Part shown: piece by piece, positions 50,000-57,908 of the stretch | Layout of the letters: every line of letters starts with the position of its first letter | Numbering within the stretch: the first letter of the stretch is position 1 | Origin: Paenibacillus tarimensis | GTDB lineage: Bacteria > Bacillota > Bacilli > Paenibacillales > Paenibacillaceae | DNA length: 64,000 nt | Assembly: GCF_021532315.1 (NCBI RefSeq) | Contig: NZ_JAKGAO010000004.1 | Location: 594,291-658,290, forward strand | Direction: 5' to 3' | The notes under the pieces: model-generated | The model's input: only the letters and a program-made list of their open reading frames with translations | The model's database searches: none | Told to the model about the DNA's origin: nothing | Program-made: the position numbers and the translations under genes

Positions 50000-50905
50000 T
50001 TAGTTTTCGAGCAGCTGTTCCGGACCGAGATGAAGCAGCTCAGCCGTCTCTCGGATCGGATCAAAGTCACTGTCCGCTATGTCTACGAATTTAGCCTGGT
50101 CTGAGCCCATGACGGCCTTGAAGTAATTCGGGTCGTCGTAACCGAGAAGGAAGCTCTTCACCTGGTCCTTCATCTCCTGCGGAATGCTGCTGCGGATTGC
50201 GAATGGCGTTACGGGGGCCATGGCTTCGCTTGCCGCCAGCACACGGTAGGAGTCCTCTTCAATAATTCCGTGCTGAACCAGCATGTCCGGTATCATGGCA
50301 GATGTCGCAGCCGCGTCATACTGTCCCCGTACCACGCCGAGCACAGCGTTATCATGCTTGCCCGCAAACTGGATGCTCTTGAAGAACGAAGTATCGAGCT
50401 CTTCTGGTGTAACGCCCAGTTGCTTCACGAGTGTCGCCTTCGGAAACAGATGGCCGGTCGTGCTGACCGGATCGACAAATCCGAATGTCTTGCCCTTTAA
50501 GTCTTCTAACTTTTCAATTGGCGAGTCCTTCGGTACGATAATGACCGATGCCGGTGCGCTCGCCAGAGCCGGTATCGATACGCCAACGATCGGTTCGACA
50601 CCTGCGCGCTCTACCGCTACGATATAAGAGAACGGTCCGAACATAGCCAAGTCCGCCTTGTTGTTCTTCATAGCCTCGATTGCCGCATTATAGCTGGTCG
50701 CCTTATACGATTCGACCGGCACGCCGATCGCCTCAGACAGCTTGTTCTCGAAATCCTTGTACGTCTGCTGCGTCTGCGTGTCAGACTCCTGCGGCAGATA
50801 GGCAATCACAAACTTGTTCGGCGCTGAAGCCGACTGCGAGCCGCATCCCGTCACGATGGCCGTCAATACGGTGATGACAGCAAGCAGTAACATCCATTTT
50901 CTCAT
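50000..50905 (-). CDS. phnD: Phosphonate-type substrate-binding lipoprotein PhnD
   Basis: Binding protein of 301 residues with a lipoprotein signal (lipobox IVTGC, Cys21). The PhnD features are VESYKATSYNAAIEAMKNNK and DLAMFGPFSYIVA, followed by DLKGKTFGFVDPVSTTGHLF. It captures the ligand outside the membrane and delivers it to PhnE. First gene of the operon; the promoter region carries three 11-base repeats. Confidence 0.92.
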   Translation of the reverse strand: MRKWMLLLAVITVLTAIVTGCGSQSASAPNKFVIAYLPQESDTQTQQTYKDFENKLSEAIGVPVESYKATSYNAAIEAMKNNKADLAMFGPFSYIVAVERAGVEPIVGVSIPALASAPASVIIVPKDSPIEKLEDLKGKTFGFVDPVSTTGHLFPKATLVKQLGVTPEELDTSFFKSIQFAGKHDNAVLGVVRGQYDAAATSAMIPDMLVQHGIIEEDSYRVLAASEAMAPVTPFAIRSSIPQEMKDQVKSFLLGYDDPNYFKAVMGSDQAKFVDIADSDFDPIRETAELLHLGPEQLLEN

Positions 50906-50941
50906 TGTAATAACCCTCCCTGAAATGATAAGCTTCTACTT

Positions 50942-50974
50942 AGATACAACTTGGATACAACTTAAATACAAGTT
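50942..50974. promoter_or_regulatory. Three 11-base repeats in the phnD-GntR intergenic region
   Basis: RRATACAASTT occurs three times with exactly 11-base spacing (starting at 50942, 50953 and 50964), about one helical turn each. AACTTGTATTTAAGTT on the minus strand is also an inverted repeat. They lie 37-69 bases upstream of phnD and probably bind the divergent GntR-type regulator. Confidence 0.6.
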
Positions 50975-51122
50975 GATCTTAACGGCCAACCATCAAGCGG
51001 ACATCAAGGAGAGAATAAGAAATTGTAAACAAGCTTTGCCCTCGGCGGCAGTGGCTTGCGCCTGATAGAGACAGGCTGTAGTATGGACAATATATTGATT
51101 TGGGGAGAGGAAAGGGTTATCT

Positions 51123-51767
51123 ATGGCGGCAAATTCGATGGTCGAAACGGCTTATCATTATATAAGAGAACAAATTATTAGAGGTGACCGGCTGCCCGGT
51201 TCCGTATTATCGGAGAATGAGCTTGCCGCGGAGATGGGCATGAGCCGTACGCCGATCCGGTCCGCAGTCTCCCGATTGGAGCAGGAGGGTTATCTGCAGG
51301 CATTGAAGAACCGGGGCGTGCTCGTGAAGGATATTCCGTTCAAGGACATGCTGGATACGTACGAAATGATTCTGATGCTCCAGACCGCAAGCATTGATCT
51401 CGTAACAGAGAAGGAAACAGCCTATGATCTGGCGATGCTTGGCGAACGCCTGCGGCTCCAGGAGGAAGCCACCTTGCAGCGGAATTATGAAGCGTACGTC
51501 GATCACGGACTTGCGTTCTGCAAGGGCGTAATCGGAGCCGCTAATAACGTTATTATGCTGCGGGTGTTCGACTCGCTGCATGATAAGTTCAAGCAGGCGG
51601 CCATGGTCAATTACAGCTTAACGCCTACTCAGCCCCACTATTCCATGACGGCACTCAATCAGAAAATATATGAGGCGATCCGAACAGCAGACTATGATGA
51701 AGCCAAGAGCGCACTCCGAAGTGCCAATCAGGAAGCACGGCGCAGAGCCGTGCGCGGCTATATGTAA
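51123..51767 (+). CDS. GntR-family (FadR/FCD type) regulator
   Basis: Regulator of 214 residues. Winged helix at the N-terminus: AYHYIREQIIRGDRLPGSVL, SENELAAEMGMSRTPIRSAV. The C-terminal helical FCD-type ligand domain follows. Preceded by GGGGAGAGGAAAGG. It is divergent from the phn operon and is its likely regulator. Confidence 0.9.
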   Translation: MAANSMVETAYHYIREQIIRGDRLPGSVLSENELAAEMGMSRTPIRSAVSRLEQEGYLQALKNRGVLVKDIPFKDMLDTYEMILMLQTASIDLVTEKETAYDLAMLGERLRLQEEATLQRNYEAYVDHGLAFCKGVIGAANNVIMLRVFDSLHDKFKQAAMVNYSLTPTQPHYSMTALNQKIYEAIRTADYDEAKSALRSANQEARRRAVRGYM

Positions 51768-51813
51768 GGCTTGATTGTTATACTAGACAACCAGAGTTAA
51801 GGAGCAAATCATC

Positions 51814-52596
51814 TTGCAGACAAATACACATAAAGCAGATAGAACAAGTAAATGGAAGAAAATATTACTCTGGGTAAGCATCCTTATCATTCTGGGTTTG
51901 ACTGCCGGTTATATCTATCTGAAGTCTGTCACCTACCAGCCATCATCTGTCGCTCAAGCAGGCCTGCAAAGTGACAGCCAAGTGAGAGTAACGCAAGTGA
52001 AAGACGGCTACAAGTTTGAATATGCAGATGGCCCAGTGAGGGAGCCCAATATTATTTTCTATCCTGGAGGGTTAGTTGAACCGATGAGCTACTCGCCGTT
52101 AGCGAGGGAACTTGCCGAAGCCGGGCATCGGGTGTTCATCGCAGACATGCCCTTGAACCTGGCTATCTTCGGAGAGAATAAGGCGGATTCATTCGTTTCG
52201 CAATATCCAGATGAAGCATTCGTTATTGGCGGTCATTCATTAGGCGGTGTCTTTGCTTCGAGGTATGCTGCCGCGCATGCCGATAAGCTTCAAGGTGTAT
52301 TCTTCCTGGCGTCCTATGCCGATGAACAAGCAGCAATCCGGGATACGGAGCTGTCAGTCCTGCAAATTACGGGAACCAACGATGCTGTGCTGAATTGGGA
52401 GGTTTGGGAAAGCTCGAAAGTGAATTTACCTGAGGATACCGTCTATGTGGAGATTGTCGGAGGAAATCATGGCCAATTCGGCTCCTACGGGATGCAGCAA
52501 GGCGATCAGCAGCCTGCGATATCCGGTGAGCAGCAAATTGATGAGACGGCAGCGGCCATTCAAGACTGGATTGCTCAGCTGGATCAGGATCAATAA
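51814..52596 (+). CDS. Membrane-anchored alpha/beta hydrolase
   Basis: Protein of 260 residues with one N-terminal membrane segment (about 16-35, ILLWVSILIILGLTAGYIYL). The hydrolase domain has the nucleophile elbow GGHSLGGVF, an Asp in ITGTNDAVL and the His in VGGNHGQF. TTG start with AAGGAG nine bases upstream. Catalytic part outside the cell. Substrate unknown. Confidence 0.82.
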   Translation: MQTNTHKADRTSKWKKILLWVSILIILGLTAGYIYLKSVTYQPSSVAQAGLQSDSQVRVTQVKDGYKFEYADGPVREPNIIFYPGGLVEPMSYSPLARELAEAGHRVFIADMPLNLAIFGENKADSFVSQYPDEAFVIGGHSLGGVFASRYAAAHADKLQGVFFLASYADEQAAIRDTELSVLQITGTNDAVLNWEVWESSKVNLPEDTVYVEIVGGNHGQFGSYGMQQGDQQPAISGEQQIDETAAAIQDWIAQLDQDQ

Positions 52597-52695
52597 GCTA
52601 AGCCCTGCTGGAGGCATACGTTACAGCTATGGATCAATCTTGACACAGTTCAAAGCCAGCATGCATCCTGCCCTGCTGGCTGTACTTTTATCCGC

Positions 52696-53451
52696 CTATA
52701 AATTCGCTTTCACAAATTCATACGTCATCTCCGTTACACGCTGACTGCCTGCCTCAGAGAAACCGTGTCCCTCACCAGGGAAAACCTCAAGCTTCACATG
52801 AGGGTAAAGCTCCAGAGCCTTCTCGCCGATTGCTAGCGGCACTACCGTATCTTGATCTCCGTGGAAAATCAGAACATTCTTGTCATACTGGCCGATATGC
52901 TTGTATACATCAAACCCGTGAATTGTTTCAAAGAAGATTCTCCCGAGCGTCATCCCCCACAGCTCTTGCGTGTCCGGAATATCTTCAAGCGCAGGGAATA
53001 TTTCATTCCAGTGGTCGGCGATCAGGAATGCCGGGAATAACAAGAGAACGCCTCTGACATCCTCCCTCCTCTCATCAGCTGTCAATGCGGTGACCAAGCC
53101 GCCCTGGCTGCCTCCAAACAGGAAAATGCTGCTGGGATCAATCTGCTCCCACTGCTTTACACTGTCGATTACAGCGCACAGGTCTTCTTTTTCAGTAAAT
53201 ATAGTCATCTCCGTAGTCTGAAGGTCACTCTGTGAATTGACAGACCCGCCACAGAAGTCAAAACAGTATGCTCCTACCCCATTCGAAGCAAGATACCGGC
53301 TGTTAAGCGTAAAGTCTGCATGCGTGCCGTTATAACCATGGCTGAAGATGACGATTGGATACTTACCCTCCCCAGTCGGCATATAGGATACACCATGGAT
53401 TTCTCTGCCATGATGATTAATCTTAACAACCTTTTCCGTATATTCGCCCAT
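52696..53451 (-). CDS. Alpha/beta hydrolase, esterase-like
   Basis: Cytoplasmic hydrolase of 251 residues. Nucleophile motif FGGSQGG, acid HGDQDTVVP, and His in GEGHGFSE give a full triad. The N-terminal NHHGREIHGVSYMPTGEGKY and VIFSHGYNGTH resemble acylaminoacyl- or feruloyl-esterase-type enzymes. GGGGGAG precedes the ATG. Confidence 0.87.
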   Translation of the reverse strand: MGEYTEKVVKINHHGREIHGVSYMPTGEGKYPIVIFSHGYNGTHADFTLNSRYLASNGVGAYCFDFCGGSVNSQSDLQTTEMTIFTEKEDLCAVIDSVKQWEQIDPSSIFLFGGSQGGLVTALTADERREDVRGVLLLFPAFLIADHWNEIFPALEDIPDTQELWGMTLGRIFFETIHGFDVYKHIGQYDKNVLIFHGDQDTVVPLAIGEKALELYPHVKLEVFPGEGHGFSEAGSQRVTEMTYEFVKANL

Positions 53452-53853
53452 GTCGGTCTCCCCCTTAGTATAATCACTTCTTTACTCACTTAGTGCCGGT
53501 TTCCTGATGATCAGGTATCCCATTTAATCGTACCTGCAATATGGACGCGCGGTACAATCTCAACCTCCTCTTCCGTATACTATTTCTCCTATAATACTGC
53601 CGTTCATATCAGCAAACCCGTATTGGTGACTTGTTGCTTTGGTTTGAATTGATTCATGAGACTCCCTCAATGTAACTGCAGCTGTCAATTTTGCCTTCTA
53701 TGTAGACAAGTTATTATGTTATCACCCAAGCTGACTTATTTTAATATTAAAGTAACACTCAGCAAAGGTATTATCAATATAAAATACTCTTAATTTACCA
53801 AATGTATTCGCAATCTCTGAATACGCGACGGTTATGAGATCCTCCCAAAAAAA
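53452..53853. other. Intergenic region, no supported gene
   Basis: About 400 AT-rich bases. On the minus strand short frames with fair ribosome-binding sites occur (for example GGAGGTTGAGATTG near 53560), and two adjacent frames give short beta-like stretches (GFADMNGSIIGEIVYGRGG, then EIVPRVHIAGTIKWDT), suggesting a decayed small gene. Nothing firm. Confidence 0.3.
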
Positions 53854-53877
53854 AGAAGCCGCGTTTCCACGGCTCTT
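53854..53877 (-). terminator. Terminator of the MetE-like gene
   Basis: AGCCG and CGGCT arms with flanking pairs; minus strand ends in a long T-run (eight T). Confidence 0.8.
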
Positions 53878-53901
53878 AAAGTGTCAGATTTGCAATCCGG
53901 C

Positions 53902-55041
53902 TTACTTCCAGATCTCCTCAGCAATCTCCTTAATAAAAGCAAGCTTGCGCCATTGCTGCTCCTCGGTCAGGTGGTTGCCTTCTTCTGTAGAAGCAAAGCC
54001 GCACTGCGGGCTGAGGCAAATTCTTTCCAGGTCGACATATTGCGTTGCTTCCTCAATACGTTTCAGAATCTCTTCCTTGTCTTCGAGCTCGCCAAACTTG
54101 GAAGAGAACAGACCAAGCACGACCTGCTGATTGTCCTTCAGGAAGCGAAGCGGCTTGAAGTCACCAGCGCGATCCGTATCATACTCCAGATAGAAGCCGG
54201 AATAGTTATCGATACTAAGCAGCGTCTGGGCGATCGGCTCATAGCCTCCTCCGACTCCCGCATACGTGGATACATAGTTGCCGCGGCACACATGTGTCGT
54301 AACAACCAGATCGTCTGGCAGACCGGCGACAACTTCTTCATTCAGCCTTGCGAATTCATTCGCATATTCGGCAAGGTTCAAGCCAAGCTGATTCATGACA
54401 GTCATGAACCGTTCGTCGCACAGCGCGCCCCATGTACAGTCATCAATTTGGATGCTGCGGCAGCCCGCTGCATAGAGATCAAGAATCGCGGCTTTATACG
54501 CCTTGGCAATGTCGGACACAAGCTCTTCCCGGCCCTTGTATATGGCTTTAGTGCTCGCCTGATTCTCTTCTCTATCCAGCTCGAACAGGAACTGCGCAGC
54601 GGCTGGAATGGACTGGCGGGCGATAACATCATCTCCTGCAATCTTCTGCAAGAACGAATAATGTGCTACAAACGGGTGGCTGCTGTAACGTATTTTATCG
54701 GACAACTGGGCTGTCTCGGGTCTGGACTGCGCACCATTAAATTGGTAACCGTTATCGAGAATAGTTCGTTCTACGCCATCAAAACCCCAGAAAAAGTCTA
54801 AATGCCACCAAGAGCGGCGGAATTCCCCGTCGGTCACCGCTTGAAGACCAATCTCTTTTTGCTTACTCACAAGCTTTGTGATTTCAGCATCTTCGATTTC
54901 CTTAAGCTGATCAGCCGTGATGTCACCATCCTGGAACTGCTGCCTCGCATCCTTCAACGCTCTGGGACGCAGAAAGCTGCCGACAATGTCATATCGGAAC
55001 GGACTAACGGAACGCTGTTTGGGTGCAATTTGAGTGCTCAT
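53902..55041 (-). CDS. MetE-like cobalamin-independent methionine synthase (YxjG/YxjH type)
   Basis: Protein of 379 residues equivalent to the catalytic half of MetE. Zinc ligands are visible in TTHVCRGNY (His and Cys) and LSPQCGF (Cys), with an acidic ligand between. IQIDDCTWGAL is the conserved substrate segment. Short forms such as Bacillus YxjG/YxjH transfer a methyl group to homocysteine or related thiols. I saw no SAM riboswitch upstream, which is unlike the Bacillus genes. Confidence 0.9.
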   Translation of the reverse strand: MSTQIAPKQRSVSPFRYDIVGSFLRPRALKDARQQFQDGDITADQLKEIEDAEITKLVSKQKEIGLQAVTDGEFRRSWWHLDFFWGFDGVERTILDNGYQFNGAQSRPETAQLSDKIRYSSHPFVAHYSFLQKIAGDDVIARQSIPAAAQFLFELDREENQASTKAIYKGREELVSDIAKAYKAAILDLYAAGCRSIQIDDCTWGALCDERFMTVMNQLGLNLAEYANEFARLNEEVVAGLPDDLVVTTHVCRGNYVSTYAGVGGGYEPIAQTLLSIDNYSGFYLEYDTDRAGDFKPLRFLKDNQQVVLGLFSSKFGELEDKEEILKRIEEATQYVDLERICLSPQCGFASTEEGNHLTEEQQWRKLAFIKEIAEEIWK

Positions 55042-55126
55042 AAGTTAATCTCCTTAGCTATGTAATGTTTAATGATTGTATTAAAAATAACATAATAGAT
55101 TTGTTATAATGCACTACCAATAAGTT

Positions 55127-55151
55127 ATAGCTGGTAATAGCTAAAAGCTAT
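55127..55151. promoter_or_regulatory. Triple AGCT operator upstream of the MetE-like gene
   Basis: ATAGCT at 55127-55132 and 55137-55142 in direct order and AGCTAT at 55146-55151 inverted. The last two form the palindrome ATAGCTAAAAGCTAT. They lie upstream of a TATAAC box for the minus-strand gene and look like a LysR- or MetR-type binding site. Confidence 0.4.
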
Positions 55152-55166
55152 ATAGATAGAATGCAT

Positions 55167-55200
55167 AAAAAAAGACAGCCGGCTTACTCGCCGACTGCCT
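55167..55200 (-). terminator. Terminator of the VOC gene
   Basis: AGACAGCCGGC pairs with GCCGACTGCCT (one mismatch), followed on the minus strand by seven T. Confidence 0.85.
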
Positions 55201-55206
55201 AACATG

Positions 55207-55641
55207 CTAGACACATCCAGTTTCCATTGGGACGTTCACTTGAAAAGTAACACCGAACTTGTCTTTAACCATTCCGTATAAGGGACTCCAGTCTGTCTTT
55301 TGCAGCGGCATAAGGACTTGCCCTCCCTCTTCCAAGGCGGCGAAGATCTCTTTCGCTCTTGTTTCATCACTGGGATGAATGGCAATCTGCACGGCATCGC
55401 CCGGCTGATATGGCATACCCGGGTAGGTGTCGGAAAACATAAGCTCCGAGTCGCCGACCTGCAAGTGGGCATGCATGATGCGTTCCTTCATATCCTCCGT
55501 CATCGGATGATTCGGATCTTCCGGCATATCGCCGAATTTCATCATACCGAGCAACGTTCCGCCAAGCGCTTTCTCGTAAAAAAGGACCGCTTCTTTGGTG
55601 TTGCCATCAAAATTTAAGTAAGGGTTCAAACGAATGGACAT
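55207..55641 (-). CDS. VOC-family protein (PhnB-like)
   Basis: Glyoxalase/bleomycin-resistance fold protein of 144 residues. N-terminal NPYLNFDGNTKEAVLFYEKA is the PhnB-like signature, with LMFSDTYPGM and FGVTFQVNV in the second half. Despite the name, the family has no shown role in phosphonate use. Substrate unknown. Confidence 0.9.
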   Translation of the reverse strand: MSIRLNPYLNFDGNTKEAVLFYEKALGGTLLGMMKFGDMPEDPNHPMTEDMKERIMHAHLQVGDSELMFSDTYPGMPYQPGDAVQIAIHPSDETRAKEIFAALEEGGQVLMPLQKTDWSPLYGMVKDKFGVTFQVNVPMETGCV

Positions 55642-55742
55642 TACGCAACAGCTCCCTTAATAATAGTTGGACTTGATGCTTCTATACTATCATTTCAGGG
55701 GTAAGGGGATTTCTTCTCGATTGCGCAAATGACGATAGTGCT

Positions 55743-56576
55743 TCAGATTATTTCCCAATCACCGTAATGATCTCTAATAAAGTGAACTTCACTCTCATAG
55801 TGGGCCAAATGCCCCTCATCAATCATTTTTTGAAAGGCCTGGTTTCCGTTAGCGGCAAATTTCTTGATCGTTTCACATAGTACAATTAACCGTTTAATTA
55901 TCCACTCTTGCAGATTGCTGGGAACAGGGATGCCATAAGATTCAAAGAACAGACGAATTTTTCGACTGCGCTCAGCAGCATGTTTGTCATGCTGATAAGG
56001 TACGACCTCCATTGTTCCTGAAGATAAATCAGGCGTGAAACCACCAAGCGGCACCGAGGTATACAGGGTATAAGCAATGTCCCACAAGCGTGGACCCGGA
56101 CCTGCCATGTCAAAATCGATCAGCGCCGCTGGCTTCCCATTCCGAAAAACCAGATTATAAAACGCTGCGTCATTGTGACAGATCACTTCGTGCTCGGCAA
56201 CATTTGGGTAAGCAAGCTGCCATTTGGCCTCGCTGCCGGGCTTAAAGGTTTGAGTCGCATCATGGAACTGACGTAAAAGACGTGCCAAGCCGGTAAGCGT
56301 TTCGTCCGTCCACCAGATGCACGTTTCAAGCTCGGGCTGATTAATGTCTCCCGTAACAAAAGTTAATATTTCACGGCCATTATCGTCGATTCCAAGAAAT
56401 CTTGGTGCTCCTTCAAAGCTCTGCCGTTCCAAATGTTTAAGAAGTTCATGAACACTTGGGCTCCAATATCCCGCAGGGCGCCGAACGGTGTCTCCAACAC
56501 GGACGATATGGTTTACATTCCCGCCGCTTAATACTTCTTCCTGGGCCGTATGCTTGATGTCAATATTATCTTCCAA
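55743..56576 (-). CDS. Aminoglycoside-phosphotransferase-family kinase
   Basis: APH-fold kinase of about 277 residues. The catalytic loop is VICHNDAAFYNLVF (His-Asn-Asp and Asn) and the Mg site ALIDFDMAGPGPRLWDIAY. I use the TTG at 56576, preceded by GAGGGTGG; a longer frame to 56630 would overlap the SDR gene by 65 bases. With the TTG the overlap is 11 bases and translation is coupled. It may inactivate an antibiotic or phosphorylate a metabolite. Confidence 0.82.
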   Translation of the reverse strand: MEDNIDIKHTAQEEVLSGGNVNHIVRVGDTVRRPAGYWSPSVHELLKHLERQSFEGAPRFLGIDDNGREILTFVTGDINQPELETCIWWTDETLTGLARLLRQFHDATQTFKPGSEAKWQLAYPNVAEHEVICHNDAAFYNLVFRNGKPAALIDFDMAGPGPRLWDIAYTLYTSVPLGGFTPDLSSGTMEVVPYQHDKHAAERSRKIRLFFESYGIPVPSNLQEWIIKRLIVLCETIKKFAANGNQAFQKMIDEGHLAHYESEVHFIRDHYGDWEII

Positions 56577-57345
56577 GAAATCCACCCTCTGATTTAATGA
56601 CTTGTCCGGTAATCCACTGGGATTCATCACTCACCAGCAAAGCGACGCCGCGTGCAGCATCCTGCGGTGTACCTATTCTTCCCATCGGAAACATTCCCAG
56701 AAAAAGCTGCTTCATATCCTCATTCATCCAGCCGGAATCTGTCGGTCCAGGGTTAAACCCGTTTACAGTTATGTTTAAATGCGCTAGTCCAACGGAGAGA
56801 GGCTCGACGATCCCCGCTAATGCTGATTTCGTCGTAATGTAAGCCAGGTTGTTCGGCTCGGGACCTCCAGATACCATAAAGACCACCCGGCCAACGGTCT
56901 TCTGTGGCATATTAATCTCAAACCTCTTGGCGAACTCGGCAGTAAGCAGGATCGTTCCACGAACATTGACGGCATAGTGGTTATCAAGTGTAAGTGCATC
57001 CAGCATCTTGTAATTTGCAGGGCTTTCGAATGTCGCGTTGTTTATTAATATCGCGGGTGTACCAAGCTTTTGTTCTGCTTGATCCATGATCAGGGAAGGC
57101 GTTTCAAGCTTTGCTAAATCGGCTTCCATATGGAACGCCCGCACACCTATGGTTTCCAGCTCTCTCTTTAAAGCTTCTGGCCACCCGGGGTCAAGACCGT
57201 TACCTTCTTTCGCATCAAATGCACTCCAATGTGTAAAGAAAATATCTGCGCCCAAGCTGGCAAGTGACCGGCATATTGCGGTCCCGATCCCTGTTGATCT
57301 GCTAACACCCGTTACAATTGCGATTTTATTCTTTAATGTAATCAT
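56566..57345 (-). CDS. SDR-family oxidoreductase
   Basis: Short-chain dehydrogenase of 259 residues. Cofactor motif VTGVSRSTGIG (variant of TGxxxGIG), Asn in LINNAT, Ser in VFMVSGG, and Tyr-x-x-x-Lys in AYITTKSAL. C-terminal GQVIKSEGGF is typical of FabG-like members. AGGAGG precedes the ATG. First gene of a pair with the APH-type kinase, behind a leader with a terminator. Confidence 0.88.
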   Translation of the reverse strand: MITLKNKIAIVTGVSRSTGIGTAICRSLASLGADIFFTHWSAFDAKEGNGLDPGWPEALKRELETIGVRAFHMEADLAKLETPSLIMDQAEQKLGTPAILINNATFESPANYKMLDALTLDNHYAVNVRGTILLTAEFAKRFEINMPQKTVGRVVFMVSGGPEPNNLAYITTKSALAGIVEPLSVGLAHLNITVNGFNPGPTDSGWMNEDMKQLFLGMFPMGRIGTPQDAARGVALLVSDESQWITGQVIKSEGGFLGR

Positions 57346-57410
57346 CGTTTTCCTCCTTTTGCGGTGCGGAGGATATTCGGGCAGGAATCAATTGAGATGC
57401 GTTTTCCCAT

Positions 57411-57438
57411 AAAAAAACGAATACCTGCCAGGTATTCG
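57411..57438 (-). terminator. Terminator in the SDR leader
   Basis: CGAATACCT and AGGTATTCG arms, three-base loop, then TTTTTTT on the minus strand. Confidence 0.85.
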
Positions 57439-57601
57439 CATGCTGGGTTTATGATAACCGCTGCCCGCGTACCCTGTAAAGGTGATATGAACAGCAAATA
57501 AAAGCAGCAGATTGCCACTTTCATTAAGTGTTCAAACCATGGTTTCCCCTACAGTTTACAGCGTACACATATTAGATTCCTGACCCCTTTGCTTGCATCT
57601 C
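57411..57601 (-). ncRNA. Leader RNA with terminator upstream of the SDR/APH pair
   Basis: A promoter at 57636-57608 predicts a transcript starting near 57601. After about 165 bases it reaches a hairpin (arms 57418-57426 and 57430-57438) followed by seven T, 66 bases before the SDR start. Read-through would be needed for SDR and APH expression. Inside is a two-codon ORF (Met-Val-stop near 57541) with GTAGGGG upstream, and the palindrome AAACCATGGTTT at 57534-57545. A longer frame (57524-57342) runs through the terminator but lacks a ribosome-binding site. I recognise no known riboswitch. Confidence 0.5.
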
Positions 57602-57607
57602 CATGTC

Positions 57608-57636
57608 ATTATATGCTGCTAGACTGGAAACTTCAA
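57608..57636 (-). promoter_or_regulatory. Sigma-A promoter of the SDR leader
   Basis: TTGAAG (57636-57631), 17-base spacer, perfect TATAAT (57613-57608) on the minus strand. Confidence 0.8.
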
Positions 57637-57686
57637 CTATGTGCCCGTGATCAATGGTGAACGGGATAAGCTCCTAGCGGGCAAAC

Positions 57687-57706
57687 AAGGCGCCGTCAGG
57701 CGCCTT
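57687..57706 (-). terminator. Terminator of the small membrane peptide gene
   Basis: AAGGCGCC and GGCGCCTT arms with a four-base loop; weak T-run (GTTTG) follows on the minus strand. Confidence 0.6.
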
Positions 57707-57721
57707 GAGCAAGTTCACGGA

Positions 57722-57799
57722 CTACTTTTTCTTCTTGGACAGCAAGCCAATCGACACTACCAGGCAAAGTCCGATGGCAATCCAGACTGCCGCTTCCAT
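57722..57799 (-). CDS. 25-residue single-span membrane peptide
   Basis: An ORF too short for most gene finders: MEAAVWIAIGLCLVVSIGLL followed by SKKKK. It has a strong ribosome-binding site (GGAGAGGGTG, seven bases before the ATG). One hydrophobic span with a basic tail and a hairpin just after the stop resemble small type-I-toxin or holin-like peptides, or a small regulatory membrane protein. I saw no obvious antisense promoter, so the toxin reading is tentative. Confidence 0.6.
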   Translation of the reverse strand: MEAAVWIAIGLCLVVSIGLLSKKKK

Positions 57800-57908
57800 C
57801 TTCCATCACCCTCTCCAATTTGGAAAGTCTCTCTGCTGACAGGGTAATCCAGATCAATAGGAACGTCAACTGAAGCATGACCCGCTACCGACTGTTTAGG
57901 GTTTTGCG

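Noticed and set aside
55042..55170. SAM (S-box) riboswitch before the MetE-like gene
   Set aside because: Expected in Bacillus relatives, but the upstream region is AT-rich, too short and lacks the conserved S-box core and a terminator in line with the gene.
57342..57524. Sixty-codon ORF in the SDR leader
   Set aside because: No ribosome-binding site, and it runs through the terminator hairpin into the ribosome-binding region of the SDR gene.
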